This document shows, piece after piece, positions 9,019 to 17,337 of a stretch of DNA of 64,000 bases. A program made the position numbers and the translations under genes. The stretch lies in contig NZ_JAZQRL010000068.1 of the NCBI RefSeq assembly GCF_045629565.1, positions 27,261-91,260 of the forward strand. Reading direction: 5' to 3'. Below the pieces are notes generated by a model, which ran no database searches, was not told where the DNA came from, and worked only from the letters and a program-made list of their open reading frames with translations. The stretch comes from Arcticibacter sp045629565 (GTDB lineage Bacteria; Bacteroidota; Bacteroidia; Sphingobacteriales; Sphingobacteriaceae). Within the stretch, counting starts at the first letter, position 1. Each line of letters starts with the position of its first letter.

Positions 9019-10383
9019 TTAATAATGACATTTACCGCACTCAAGACCGCCCAACACTGCAGGAGTAACTTTCTTCCCTTGTTTTAGTAAGTCATGAACC
9101 TCTACCACCTTATCGTAATACCCATTACCTTCAGTGTTGACATCGTGCTCACGGTGACAGTTAATACACCACTTCATTGTAAGAGGTGAGTACTGATAAA
9201 CTTCCTCCATAGTCTGGATTGGACCGTGACACTGCTGACACTCAATACCTGCTACAGAAACGTGCTGCGAGTGATTGAAATAAGCAAAGTCTGGAAGGTT
9301 ATGGATACGCACCCATTGAATAGGCTTCTGATTTGGACCGTATTCTTTGGTATCAGGATTGTAATCCAATGCCTTATATATCTTCATAATTTCAGGAGAT
9401 ATTTCGCCATTATATTTATCAGTTGCCTGAACATAATTATGACAGTTCATACACACGTTCAAGGAAGGTATAGTCGCATTTTTTGATTTATATGCGCCCG
9501 TGTGACAATACTGACAATCAATCTTCAGCGTACCCGCATGCAATTGGTGGGAGTACTTAATTGGTTGCTCAGGCTGATATCCCTGATGCACCCCTGTATT
9601 CCACATGGCTTTCCATCCCCACGATCCCAATAAGATCATCACAAGAAGAATTGTAAAGAACACAAGCTTCTTATTTTTAGACAATCTTCTGATCTTCTCG
9701 TAAGCAGTTTCTCTATCCGAAACAACCCCATCTTCTTCAACAGCCAGTCCCTTCTTCTGTAGGATTACTCTGTCGAGAGTTTTGATAACGCGATTTAAAA
9801 CCAGGATAACCAGTAAAGTGATTAACACAACCAGAATTAATCCTCCCAGCATAAAATTGCTCACCTCACCAGAGTCTCCGCCCGCAGCACCTTCAGCTCC
9901 TGTCGCTGCACCTCCTGCCGGAGCCGCAGGCTTATCGCCTTCAGCTTGAACATACGCGATGACATTGATAATATCGTCGTCTGTCAATTCCGGAAATGGT
10001 GTCATCACCACTTTATTGTATTCTTCGAATACTTTTACCGCCATTGGATCACCCGAAGCCACTAAAGCCTGAGAATTTCTGATCCATTTGATCAACCATG
10101 CTTCATCATGTCTCTCACTCATCCCTTTCAACGCAGGACCAACCACAGCGCGGCCGATCGCGTGACAGGAAGTACACTTTTGTTTAAAGATCGCAGCACC
10201 TGCACTCGGATCGCCCTTTGATGGAGCCGCTGCAGCCTCAGCAGGAGCCGCATCCGCAGTTGCAGATTCTTCAGCCTGCAACGCTGGAACTTCTTGTGCA
10301 AATCCCTGAACACCTAAACTTAGAGCAGAAATAAAAATGAATGGTTTTACAACACTTCTAAAAATCAATGAGATGCTTCTCAT
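9019..10383 (-). CDS. actA: Alternative complex III subunit ActA, multihaem cytochrome c with N-terminal monohaem domain
   Basis: Multihaem c-type cytochrome of alternative complex III, first gene of the operon. Domain order: signal peptide ending near VQGFAQ (residue 30), an Ala/Glu-rich linker, a monohaem class I domain (CTSCH at 70-74, possible axial Met in VVMTPFP), an Ala/Gly-rich linker, and two transmembrane segments (about 177-199 and 240-256). The pentahaem domain follows, with CQYCH 290, CMNCH 311, CQQCH 382, CINCH 406 and CGKCH 449. That makes six CXXCH motifs, while the core family carries five. The extra domain may accept electrons from the pentahaem wire or serve as a built-in cytochrome c for the downstream oxidase; this role is inferred. 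Confidence 0.95.
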   Translation of the reverse strand: MRSISLIFRSVVKPFIFISALSLGVQGFAQEVPALQAEESATADAAPAEAAAAPSKGDPSAGAAIFKQKCTSCHAIGRAVVGPALKGMSERHDEAWLIKWIRNSQALVASGDPMAVKVFEEYNKVVMTPFPELTDDDIINVIAYVQAEGDKPAAPAGGAATGAEGAAGGDSGEVSNFMLGGLILVVLITLLVILVLNRVIKTLDRVILQKKGLAVEEDGVVSDRETAYEKIRRLSKNKKLVFFTILLVMILLGSWGWKAMWNTGVHQGYQPEQPIKYSHQLHAGTLKIDCQYCHTGAYKSKNATIPSLNVCMNCHNYVQATDKYNGEISPEIMKIYKALDYNPDTKEYGPNQKPIQWVRIHNLPDFAYFNHSQHVSVAGIECQQCHGPIQTMEEVYQYSPLTMKWCINCHREHDVNTEGNGYYDKVVEVHDLLKQGKKVTPAVLGGLECGKCHY

Positions 10384-10451
10384 ATTACTATTTTACGCTT
10401 TAATTTATATGTAAAATTGAAATTCATGCTTCAAATCACGAATTCGGATGA

Positions 10452-10459
10452 CAAAAGTA
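10452..10459 (-). promoter_or_regulatory. Candidate -7 box of the act-cta operon promoter
   Basis: Read on the minus strand the bases are TACTTTTG, a match to the Bacteroidota -7 consensus TAnnTTTG. It lies about 68 bases upstream of the actA start in an otherwise AT-rich 224-base gap. No good -33 TTTG was found at the right spacing, so the call rests on the -7 box and position. Confidence 0.5.
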
Positions 10460-10607
10460 TAATTAATTAAATGATCTGTGACACTTTTATGACCTTGAAA
10501 ATTAATTTATATTCGTTCTAAACAACGGCATAAAACGCGTCTTAGAGTATTTCTAACGAAACTTTTCGCAGCGAAAATCTGCAGGTAGATCCCGTGTCAG
10601 AACATAA

Positions 10608-11582
10608 CTATTGCTTCAGTATCCAGGCGAAAATAAGTGGAGCCACTATTGTAGCATCAGACTCAACAATAAACTTCGGCGTATTGATGTCTAATTTGCC
10701 CCATGTGATCTTTTCATTTGGCACTGCTCCTGAATAAGATCCGTAGGATGTGGTCGAGTCCGAAATCTGACAGAAATACCCCCAGAACGGTATATTTTCC
10801 ATTTCGAGATCTTGGTAGAGCATAGGAACAACGCAAATCGGGAAGTCTCCGGCGATGCCTCCGCCAATCTGGAAAAATCCAACACCTTTACCGCCCGAGT
10901 TTTTGATATACCAATCCGCTAAATAACCCATATACTCAATCCCGCTTTTCATCGTAGAGGCTTTTAACTCCTGCTTAATGACATATGACGCAAAAATATT
11001 ACCCATAGTAGAATCCTCCCAGCCGGGTACTACGATAGGCAGGTTCTTTTCAGCAGCAGCCAGCATCCATGAATTTTTTGGATCGATCTCGTAGTACTGC
11101 TCCAGCACACCGCTGTTCAACAGCTTGTACATGTACTCATGCGGAAAGTAACGTTCTCCTGCTTGTTCTGCATCTGCCCAAATCTTATGTATATGCTGTT
11201 GAATCCTTCTGAAAGCCTCTTCTTCGGGAATACATGTATCGGTTACTCTGTTGTAATGATTCTCTAAGAGATCCCACTCGTCTTGTGGACTAAGATCACG
11301 GTAGTTAGGCACCCTTTTGTAATGGGAATGAGCGACCAGATTCATAATATCCTCCTCCAGGTTAGCACCTGTACAGCTGATAATAGCTACTTTGTCCTGA
11401 CGAATCATCTCAGCCAAAGAAATTCCTAGCTCTGCTGTACTCATCGCACCGGCTAGGGTGATCATCATTTTTCCTCCTTCTTCCAGATAGTCTTCGTATC
11501 CTTTGGCTGCATCTACTAGTGCTGCAGAATTAAAATGCAGATAATTTTTCTCAATAAACTTTGAAATAGGTCCTCTTTCCAT
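10608..11582 (-). CDS. Deoxyhypusine synthase-like protein
   Basis: Member of the deoxyhypusine/homospermidine synthase family, NAD-dependent enzymes that move an aminobutyl group from spermidine onto a lysine or amine acceptor. The 324 residues include the N-terminal MITLAGAMSTAELG segment, the ISCTGAN segment and a C-terminal WGK motif. K296 of WGK aligns by eye with the catalytic lysine of eukaryotic deoxyhypusine synthase (in VSWGKI). Bacteria have no eIF5A, so the true acceptor is unlikely to be eIF5A. A polyamine such as putrescine, or EF-P, would be alternatives, and the sequence does not decide. It is a single gene with its own promoter box, divergent from the outer membrane protein gene at 11644. 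Confidence 0.88.
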   Translation of the reverse strand: MERGPISKFIEKNYLHFNSAALVDAAKGYEDYLEEGGKMMITLAGAMSTAELGISLAEMIRQDKVAIISCTGANLEEDIMNLVAHSHYKRVPNYRDLSPQDEWDLLENHYNRVTDTCIPEEEAFRRIQQHIHKIWADAEQAGERYFPHEYMYKLLNSGVLEQYYEIDPKNSWMLAAAEKNLPIVVPGWEDSTMGNIFASYVIKQELKASTMKSGIEYMGYLADWYIKNSGGKGVGFFQIGGGIAGDFPICVVPMLYQDLEMENIPFWGYFCQISDSTTSYGSYSGAVPNEKITWGKLDINTPKFIVESDATIVAPLIFAWILKQ

Positions 11583-11600
11583 TTTTTCTATTTAAAGATG

Positions 11601-11608
11601 CAAAAGTA
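11601..11608 (-). promoter_or_regulatory. Candidate promoter of the deoxyhypusine synthase-like gene
   Basis: On the minus strand TACTTTTG fits the -7 consensus TAnnTTTG, and a TTTT run at 11628-11625 sits 16 bases further upstream, near the expected -33 position. Leader length to the start codon is about 13-18 bases. Confidence 0.5.
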
Positions 11609-11629
11609 GCATTTTTAACCTATGAAAAC

Positions 11630-11637
11630 TATATTCG
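11630..11637 (+). promoter_or_regulatory. Candidate -7 box for the Omp85-like gene
   Basis: TATATTCG differs by one base from TAnnTTTG and ends 6 bases before the ATG at 11644. The transcript would then start at or beside the start codon. It overlaps the -33 zone of the divergent promoter, so the two may compete. Confidence 0.45.
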
Positions 11638-11643
11638 CAGCAC

Positions 11644-12777
11644 ATGAAGAAAAGCGCCGCATTTGTATTTTGTTTTTTATTGTTGAAGATTTCAATTTGT
11701 TCTGCTCAAATGCGGCTTATCAAAAAGATTCTTGCTAACGATAGTGATACAAGCCGAAGAACAAGTGTCATTGCATTGCCGGCTGCGGCCTACTCTCAGG
11801 AAACAGGACTGGAATTCGGAGCTCTCTCCATCATATCTTTTTATACGGATAAGCTGGACACAACAACCCGCAGTTCAACGATCAACGGCATCATTACCTT
11901 TACAACAAAAAAGCAAAGCAATTTCGTTTTAAAACCGGATGTCTGGACCTCAGGCAACAAATATCATTTCGCCGGAACCTTGCGCTATAAAAAATTCCCG
12001 TTCGACTTTTACGGAGTGGGCAATGGAACCCTTCAGTCGCAGAAGGATCCTATCGAACAGCGCCTAATCGTAGTAAGTGCAGAAGCTGAAAGAAAAATCA
12101 CCAGCGGGATATACGCAGGTTTCAATACCGGCTTTGAAAACTACGAATATCGCGACAAGCAATCGGGCGGTATCTTCGAAACGGGCGGCTTTGATTCACG
12201 AAGTCATGGAAAGGTTATTTACGTCGGCACTTCAATCATTTTGGATACCCGCAATACAGTTAATTACACCACCAAAGGGAACTATTTGAGGATAAATTAT
12301 TCGTATGCGCCCAACCTGTTTGGATCCAAAAACTTTACAGGCAGCTTAATAAAGGCAGATTACAGGAACTTTAGGAGCCTGAACGAAAAAATGGTCCTCG
12401 GATTTCAATCTACCTTCCAGGGTCTATACGGTAAGACCCTTCCGTTCTACCTGCTTCCACAATTAGGAAATGATCAGATTATGAGGGGGTATTATACCGG
12501 TAGATACCGGGATCAAAATCTCCTGACAGCTCATGCTGAACTGAGATACAGGCTGGTAAAAAGGTTCGCGGCCGCAGCTTTCGGCGGGACCGGTACAGTA
12601 TTCAAAAATAATGATTTTCGTTTTTCCGATCTAAAGCCCAATTACGGAGCTGGAATCAGGTACTTCGCGGATCCTGGACGCGGACTGACTTTGCGGATGG
12701 ACTATGCCGTGGGTGAAAAACGTCCGGGCGAACCGCGTCAGACTGGCTTTTATCTTGCACTCGCAGAGGCTTTCTAA
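11644..12777 (+). CDS. Omp85/BamA-like outer membrane beta-barrel protein
   Basis: A 377-residue outer membrane barrel resembling the C-terminal surface-antigen (bacterial surface antigen D15) domain of the Omp85 superfamily. A signal peptide (MKKSAAFVFCFLLLKISICSAQ) is followed directly by alternating strands with many Tyr/Phe/Gly residues. There is a typical MRGYYTGRYRDQN segment, which matches the conserved RGY motif of these barrels, and the protein ends in a terminal Phe (LALAEAF). There is no room for POTRA repeats, so it is a stand-alone barrel and not BamA itself. Its substrate or partner cannot be told. It is divergent from the deoxyhypusine-like gene and convergent with the methyltransferase gene. 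Confidence 0.82.
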   Translation: MKKSAAFVFCFLLLKISICSAQMRLIKKILANDSDTSRRTSVIALPAAAYSQETGLEFGALSIISFYTDKLDTTTRSSTINGIITFTTKKQSNFVLKPDVWTSGNKYHFAGTLRYKKFPFDFYGVGNGTLQSQKDPIEQRLIVVSAEAERKITSGIYAGFNTGFENYEYRDKQSGGIFETGGFDSRSHGKVIYVGTSIILDTRNTVNYTTKGNYLRINYSYAPNLFGSKNFTGSLIKADYRNFRSLNEKMVLGFQSTFQGLYGKTLPFYLLPQLGNDQIMRGYYTGRYRDQNLLTAHAELRYRLVKRFAAAAFGGTGTVFKNNDFRFSDLKPNYGAGIRYFADPGRGLTLRMDYAVGEKRPGEPRQTGFYLALAEAF

Positions 12778-12788
12778 AACTTGATTTT

Positions 12789-13574
12789 CTAAAACTTAAC
12801 CTTAAAATCCTCCTTCACCTGACCTTGTTTGAAGTAAATAATTCCAATCCAGAAAAGATCGACGCTGACAGTAACCTGAGGATGCGCCTTGATTTTTTTC
12901 CAGGCTTCCTCCATCCCCTTGCTCCAGTAAATATCGTCGAAGATCAGCACGCTTCCTTCATGCACTTTTGCAAGGCACCACTCAAAATAGTTCAGCGTCG
13001 CGTCTTTTCTATGGTTACCATCAATGAAAACAAAGTCCAGCTTGTCAACTTCGCCTAGTAATTCAGGAAAACGCTTATCAAAATCACCCGTGCGCACTTC
13101 TGCATTCTGCACTCCCAACGCTTCAAGATTCTCTTTTGCAATGGAGGCCGTCTCCGGGCAACCTTCTATACTAATCAGGTCTGCTCCCGCCCCGGCTTTC
13201 GCCATATAAGCAGTAGTCAACCCCAAACATGTTCCTAGTTCAATAATATTTGAAGGCTTATGCTCGTTAACTAGTCTGTATATTAGCTGTGCTAATTTAG
13301 GCGTCTTCAATGCGTTTTTGGCGAGCTGTTTTACCTGCTTCTGCTTATTATTGTTAATATGAGAACCTGCACCTAGGTCAGTTATGGTTATATAGCGTTC
13401 ATCTTTCTGCAGTTTCTCTCGTAAAAGCTCGATATCCCGGTATTCTTCCCGCGGTTTGAAGTTATAGATAACCTCGTCAATTAGCCGGTATACAAAAGGT
13501 GAATGTACACCATGACGGGTCTTGGCTGTCAGACGATGCTTAATATAAGATTTGAGTAGCTGAGTATTGATCAT
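12789..13574 (-). CDS. Class I SAM-dependent methyltransferase
   Basis: Rossmann-fold methyltransferase of 261 residues. Motif I is IIELGTCLGLTTAYMA (about residues 114-129), followed by an acidic residue at the end of the next strand (LISIEGCPE) and a DFVFIDGNH segment typical of the O-methyltransferase/Methyltransf_24 group. The substrate is unknown. The N-terminal about 90 residues contain a KTRHGVHSPFVYRL segment that I associate with Bacteroidota members of this family. It is monocistronic, with a TAATTTTG box just upstream of the start. Confidence 0.85.
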   Translation of the reverse strand: MINTQLLKSYIKHRLTAKTRHGVHSPFVYRLIDEVIYNFKPREEYRDIELLREKLQKDERYITITDLGAGSHINNNKQKQVKQLAKNALKTPKLAQLIYRLVNEHKPSNIIELGTCLGLTTAYMAKAGAGADLISIEGCPETASIAKENLEALGVQNAEVRTGDFDKRFPELLGEVDKLDFVFIDGNHRKDATLNYFEWCLAKVHEGSVLIFDDIYWSKGMEEAWKKIKAHPQVTVSVDLFWIGIIYFKQGQVKEDFKVKF

Positions 13575-13581
13575 GAGGGCA

Positions 13582-13589
13582 CAAAATTA
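13582..13589 (-). promoter_or_regulatory. Candidate -7 box of the methyltransferase gene
   Basis: On the minus strand TAATTTTG matches TAnnTTTG exactly and ends 7 bases from the ATG at 13574. The expected transcript leader is close to zero. Confidence 0.5.
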
Positions 13590-13621
13590 GCTAAATTCGA
13601 TTTAAAACACAGATATAGTCC

Positions 13622-14491
13622 ATGAATAAGGAATTAGAAGCACTGGTTAAGTTGCTGGATGACCCGGATGAGGATATATCCAGGCATGTGGAAGAACGGT
13701 TATTATCTTACGGCAGTGAAATAATAGGGTTCCTTGAATCCTCCTGGGAGAATTCATTCGACGTGCTTGTGCAGCAGAGAATAGAAAATCTTGTACATAA
13801 AATACAGTTTTCCGACGTAAAAAACGAGCTCAAACTTTGGTATCAGAGTGGAGCCTTCGATATCCTGGAGGGAATGATCATCATTAACCGGTATCAATAC
13901 CCGGATATGGATCCCCAGAAAATCATTAACCAGATTGAGGAAATTAAGAGGGAAATTTGGGTGCAGATGATCTATGAAATGAGCCCTGCAGAAAAAGTAA
14001 AGCTCATCAACCACGTATTTTATCAGGTCTTTGGCTTCTCCGGCAACACAAGCAACCATCAGGATCCGAACAATTCCTATATTAGTCAGGTCCTGGAAAG
14101 TAAGAAAGGCAACCAGATATCACTCGCAGTAATCTATTCGATCATTGCTCAGAAGCTGGATATTCCTATTTATGGGGTAAACCTGCCTCAGCATTTCATC
14201 CTCGCCTTTGTAGATGAATCTGAAGAGATACCTGCACACGAACAAATCATTTTTTATATCAACGCTTTTAATAAAGGCTTCATTTTTGGTAAAAGAGACG
14301 TCGATTCTTTCCTGAAACAACTGAATCTAAAGCCAGAAAAGCACTATTATGAGCCTTGTTCAAATATAGATATCATCAGGAGGGTACTGAGAAACCTTAC
14401 ATCTTCCTATGTGAAATCGGGTAATGAAACCAAAGTTCAGGAAATTGCTGAACTCATCGAGGCTGTCGAAGGGCAAGCCCCAACCCTCTAA
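13622..14491 (+). CDS. SirB1/transglutaminase-like family protein
   Basis: A 289-residue cytoplasmic protein of the SirB1-type transglutaminase-like family. The signature is visible at about residues 160-200: KKGNQISLAVIYSIIA followed by DIPIYGVNLPQHFILAF, which matches the family pattern RRGNP-SL...GVN-P-HFL. There is no signal peptide or membrane segment. The N-terminal about 100 residues are helical and rich in Asp/Glu, perhaps HEAT-like (LVKLLDDPDEDISRHVEERLL). Family members have no firmly established function. The stop codon lies in the loop of a small terminator-like hairpin shared with the convergent prfB gene. Confidence 0.8.
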   Translation: MNKELEALVKLLDDPDEDISRHVEERLLSYGSEIIGFLESSWENSFDVLVQQRIENLVHKIQFSDVKNELKLWYQSGAFDILEGMIIINRYQYPDMDPQKIINQIEEIKREIWVQMIYEMSPAEKVKLINHVFYQVFGFSGNTSNHQDPNNSYISQVLESKKGNQISLAVIYSIIAQKLDIPIYGVNLPQHFILAFVDESEEIPAHEQIIFYINAFNKGFIFGKRDVDSFLKQLNLKPEKHYYEPCSNIDIIRRVLRNLTSSYVKSGNETKVQEIAELIEAVEGQAPTL

Positions 14492-14501
14492 TCGAGGGTT
14501 G
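14481..14501. terminator. Short inverted repeat between convergent genes, stop codon in the loop
   Basis: CAACCCTC (14481-14488) and GAGGGTTG (14494-14501) form a perfect 8-bp stem with loop TAATC, which contains the TAA stop of the upstream gene. The prfB stop follows 5 bases later. It lacks a clear T-run on the plus strand, so terminator function is likely but not certain. Confidence 0.5.
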
Positions 14502-14505
14502 ACAC

Positions 14506-15583
14506 TTAAAATTCCATTAAATACGCTTTAAGAAATTCGTTCAGGTCGCCATCTAAAACGGCCTGAGCGTTAGACGTCTCATGATTGGTGCGAAGATCCT
14601 TAACCAGTTTATAAGGATGCAGCACATAATTTCGAATCTGCGATCCCCACTCAATCTTTTTCTTGGAACCTTCAATAGCAGCGGTTGTCTCCATACGTTT
14701 ACGCAGCTCTGCTTCATATAATTGAGATTTAAGCAAACGTATCGCGTTTTCCTTATTCTGCAACTGCGACCGGGACTCCTGGTTTTTAATGATTATACCA
14801 GATGGTTTGTGATATAGACGAACCGCAGTCTCTACCTTATTCACATTCTGTCCTCCTGCCCCACCCGAACGAAAAGTTTCAAACTCAATGTCAGCCGGGT
14901 TGACGTCTATTTGGATCGTATCGTCAACCAGTGGATAAACATACACGGAGGCAAAAGAAGTGTGTCTTTTGGCATTAGAGTCAAAGGGAGAAATCCGAAC
15001 CAACCGGTGCACACCTGTCTCACCCTTCAGATACCCATAGGCAAACTCGCCGTCAATCTGAAGCGTAACAGACTTAATACCCGCTACCTCACCCTCCTGC
15101 AAATCCTGCTCTGAAACCTTGTAGCCGTTTTTCTCTGCCCACATGATATACATCCGCATAAGCATATATGCCCAGTCACAGCTTTCTGTTCCACCTGCAC
15201 CTGCAGTAATCTGCAGGACCGCATTAAGCTGATCCTCTTCGGAGCTGAGCATATTTTTAAACTCCAGCTCACCTAAAAGCTCAAGCGTTTTCGTGTACTG
15301 CTCCTTCAATTCAGCCTCATCAGCTTCTCCGGCCTGAAAAAACTCAAGCATCACAGCAGTATCTTCAATAGCAGTTTCGACTTTTATAATACCGTCTGTC
15401 CAAACTTTTTTAGATTGTATAGAATGCAAAACCTTTTCTGCATTCTTGGGATTGTCCCAGAAATCAGGTGTTAATGACAGTTCCTGTTCCTGGTGCAATT
15501 CATCAAGCTTCCGGTCAATGTCAAAGATGCCTCCTCAGGGAAGCTGCTCTATCCCTCAAATCCTGCAATTGTTCTTTAGTCAT
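14506..15583 (-). CDS. prfB: Peptide chain release factor 2, with programmed +1 frameshift
   Basis: RF2 recognises UAA and UGA and triggers peptide release. The main frame (from about 15522 down to 14506) contains the stop-codon recognition SPF motif and the catalytic GGQ (SGGAGGQNVNK). The frame lacks a normal start, because the first 20 codons (MTKEQLQDLRDRAASLRRHL, ATG at 15583) are in another frame and end at an in-frame TGA (15523-15521). A +1 shift at CTT TGA C joins both parts to give 358 residues, the usual RF2 length, with SPF at about 198-200 and GGQ at 243-245. This is the classic autoregulation: low RF2 gives slow UGA termination and more frameshifting. A TACCTTTG box lies directly upstream. 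Confidence 0.96.
15520..15535 (-). promoter_or_regulatory. prfB: prfB programmed frameshift site
   Basis: Read on the minus strand the site is AGGAGG CAT CTT TGA C. AGGAGG (15535-15530) is a perfect Shine-Dalgarno core. It is separated by 3 bases from the slippery CTT, which is followed by the TGA stop and a C, the arrangement and spacing known from the E. coli prfB site. The shift skips one T and continues with GAC ATT GAC. Confidence 0.95.
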
Positions 15584-15587
15584 GAAG

Positions 15588-15595
15588 CAAAGGTA
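15588..15595 (-). promoter_or_regulatory. Candidate -7 box of prfB
   Basis: On the minus strand TACCTTTG matches TAnnTTTG and ends 4 bases before the ATG at 15583, again implying a very short or absent leader. Confidence 0.5.
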
Positions 15596-15614
15596 GAAAT
15601 TAAAAAAGGAGTTT

Positions 15615-15622
15615 TATATTCG
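15615..15622 (+). promoter_or_regulatory. Candidate -7 box of pgi
   Basis: TATATTCG is one mismatch from TAnnTTTG and lies 16 bases before the pgi ATG at 15639. It is back to back with the prfB box, so this 55-base gap drives two divergent genes. Confidence 0.45.
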
Positions 15623-15638
15623 CTTAAAATAAAAGCCT

Positions 15639-17291
15639 ATGCTTCCTAAAGTAAACTTCACAGATACAAAATCTTACCAATACTTGTCTGATCACCTGAT
15701 CGATATCAGCGAAAAACATTTAAAAGAGCTGTTCCACGAAGATCCCTCGCGTTTTGAAAAGTTCTCCATAGAGTTTAACGACATCCTGCTTGATTACTCC
15801 AAAAACCGTATTACAGACAAGACAATGGCTTTGCTCATCCAGTTGGCTAACGAATGCCGATTAGAAGAGGCTATCAACTCGATGTTTAACGGCGAAGCGA
15901 TTAACGAAACAGAAGGGCGTGCCGTTCTGCACACCGCCCTTCGTAATCAAAGTAACTCCTCCATAATAGTCGACGGACACGATATAATGCCCGACATCAA
16001 CGATGTCCTTAACAAAATGGAGCAGTTCACCGATTCAGTAATATCCGGCTCATGGCTGGGTTATACAGGAAAACCTATAACAGATGTGGTAAACGTCGGT
16101 ATCGGAGGTTCTGATCTCGGTCCTGTCATGGTCACCGAAGCGCTAAAAGCATACAAAAATCACCTGAATCTCCACTTCGTGTCTAATGTGGATGGTACGC
16201 ATATCGCCGAAACGCTAAAATCGCTGAACCCCGAAACAACTCTGTTTCTTATTGCTTCTAAGACCTTTACTACACAGGAAACGATGGCCAACGCTCACTC
16301 CGCGCGTGATTGGTTTTTAAAATCCGGCGCTTCTGAGGCTGACGTCGCCAAACACTTCGCTGCCCTCTCCACTAATGCAAAGGCAGTTGCCGCTTTTGGG
16401 ATAGATACCGACAATATGTTTGGGTTTTGGGATTGGGTAGGTGGCAGATATTCACTTTGGAGCGCAATAGGAACCTCTATAGCCCTTGGAATAGGTTTTC
16501 AAAACTTCAAGGCCCTCCTATCTGGCGCACATGCAATGGATAAGCATTTCCGTGAAACCGAGTTTGAACAGAATATACCTGTAATCCTGGCACTTTTAGG
16601 AGTTTGGTACAACAACTTTTTTGATGCGGAAAGTCATGCCATTCTTCCTTACGACCAGTACATGCACCGCTTTGCAGCATACTTTCAGCAAGGAGATATG
16701 GAGAGCAACGGCAAATACGTCGACCGCAACGGGAAAGCAGTAAGCTACGAAACAGGCCCGATTATTTGGGGAGAACCTGGAACAAACGGCCAGCATGCTT
16801 TCTATCAGCTCATCCATCAGGGCACTAAACTGATTCCTTGTGATTTCATCGCTCCCGCACAATCACACAACCCACTTGGCGAGCATCACAATCTACTGCT
16901 TTCCAACTTCTTCGCTCAAACCGAAGCCTTGATGAACGGCAAATCCGAAGAAGAAGTCACCGCCGAATTTAAAGCCGCAGGGAAACCGGATGAGGAAATA
17001 GCCAGATTGGCACCTTTTAAAGTATTCCTCGGAAACAGACCTACAAATTCATTACTTGTTAAGAAAATTACCCCTGAGACACTTGGATCATTGATCGCGA
17101 TGTATGAACACAAAATCTTTGTTCAGGGAATCATCTGGAACGTCTTTAGTTTCGACCAGTGGGGTGTTGAACTAGGAAAACAGCTGGCAAACAAGATCCT
17201 CCCGGAATTGAAAGACAACCAGCCGGTAGAATCGCATGATTCATCTACAAACGGCCTCATTAACAGGTACAAGAACTGGAGATCCCAGTAG
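15639..17291 (+). CDS. pgi: Glucose-6-phosphate isomerase
   Basis: Interconverts glucose-6-phosphate and fructose-6-phosphate in glycolysis and gluconeogenesis; cytoplasmic. The 550 residues match the long PGI form. Phosphate-binding and active-site segments are visible: VNVGIGGSDLGPVMVTEAL (about 150-170), the FWDWVGGRYSLWSAIG signature (about 263-278), GEPGTNGQHAFYQLIHQGTK (about 375-395) and the C-terminal Lys region SFDQWGVELGKQLA. It is a single gene, ended by a strong hairpin shared with the convergent glutaminyl cyclase gene. Confidence 0.97.
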   Translation: MLPKVNFTDTKSYQYLSDHLIDISEKHLKELFHEDPSRFEKFSIEFNDILLDYSKNRITDKTMALLIQLANECRLEEAINSMFNGEAINETEGRAVLHTALRNQSNSSIIVDGHDIMPDINDVLNKMEQFTDSVISGSWLGYTGKPITDVVNVGIGGSDLGPVMVTEALKAYKNHLNLHFVSNVDGTHIAETLKSLNPETTLFLIASKTFTTQETMANAHSARDWFLKSGASEADVAKHFAALSTNAKAVAAFGIDTDNMFGFWDWVGGRYSLWSAIGTSIALGIGFQNFKALLSGAHAMDKHFRETEFEQNIPVILALLGVWYNNFFDAESHAILPYDQYMHRFAAYFQQGDMESNGKYVDRNGKAVSYETGPIIWGEPGTNGQHAFYQLIHQGTKLIPCDFIAPAQSHNPLGEHHNLLLSNFFAQTEALMNGKSEEEVTAEFKAAGKPDEEIARLAPFKVFLGNRPTNSLLVKKITPETLGSLIAMYEHKIFVQGIIWNVFSFDQWGVELGKQLANKILPELKDNQPVESHDSSTNGLINRYKNWRSQ

Positions 17292-17303
17292 TGTTACAAA
17301 AAA

Positions 17304-17330
17304 GGCCAGATTTGGACTGCAAATCCGGCC
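17304..17330. terminator. Bidirectional intrinsic terminator between pgi and glutaminyl cyclase gene
   Basis: GGCCAGATTTG (17304-17314) pairs with CAAATCCGGCC (17320-17330) with one A-C mismatch and a 5-base loop. It is flanked by A5 on the left and T5 on the right, so it works in both directions. Confidence 0.9.
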
Positions 17331-17337
17331 TTTTTAC

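Noticed and set aside
10563..10577. TTTTCGC-A-GCGAAAA palindrome as terminator of the deoxyhypusine-like gene
   Set aside because: As RNA it leaves at most 5 pairs with a 5-base loop and no T-run follows, which is too weak to call.
14506..15583. prfB as a broken gene, because the main frame has no ATG start
   Set aside because: The missing start is explained by the intact programmed +1 frameshift site CTT TGA C with AGGAGG.
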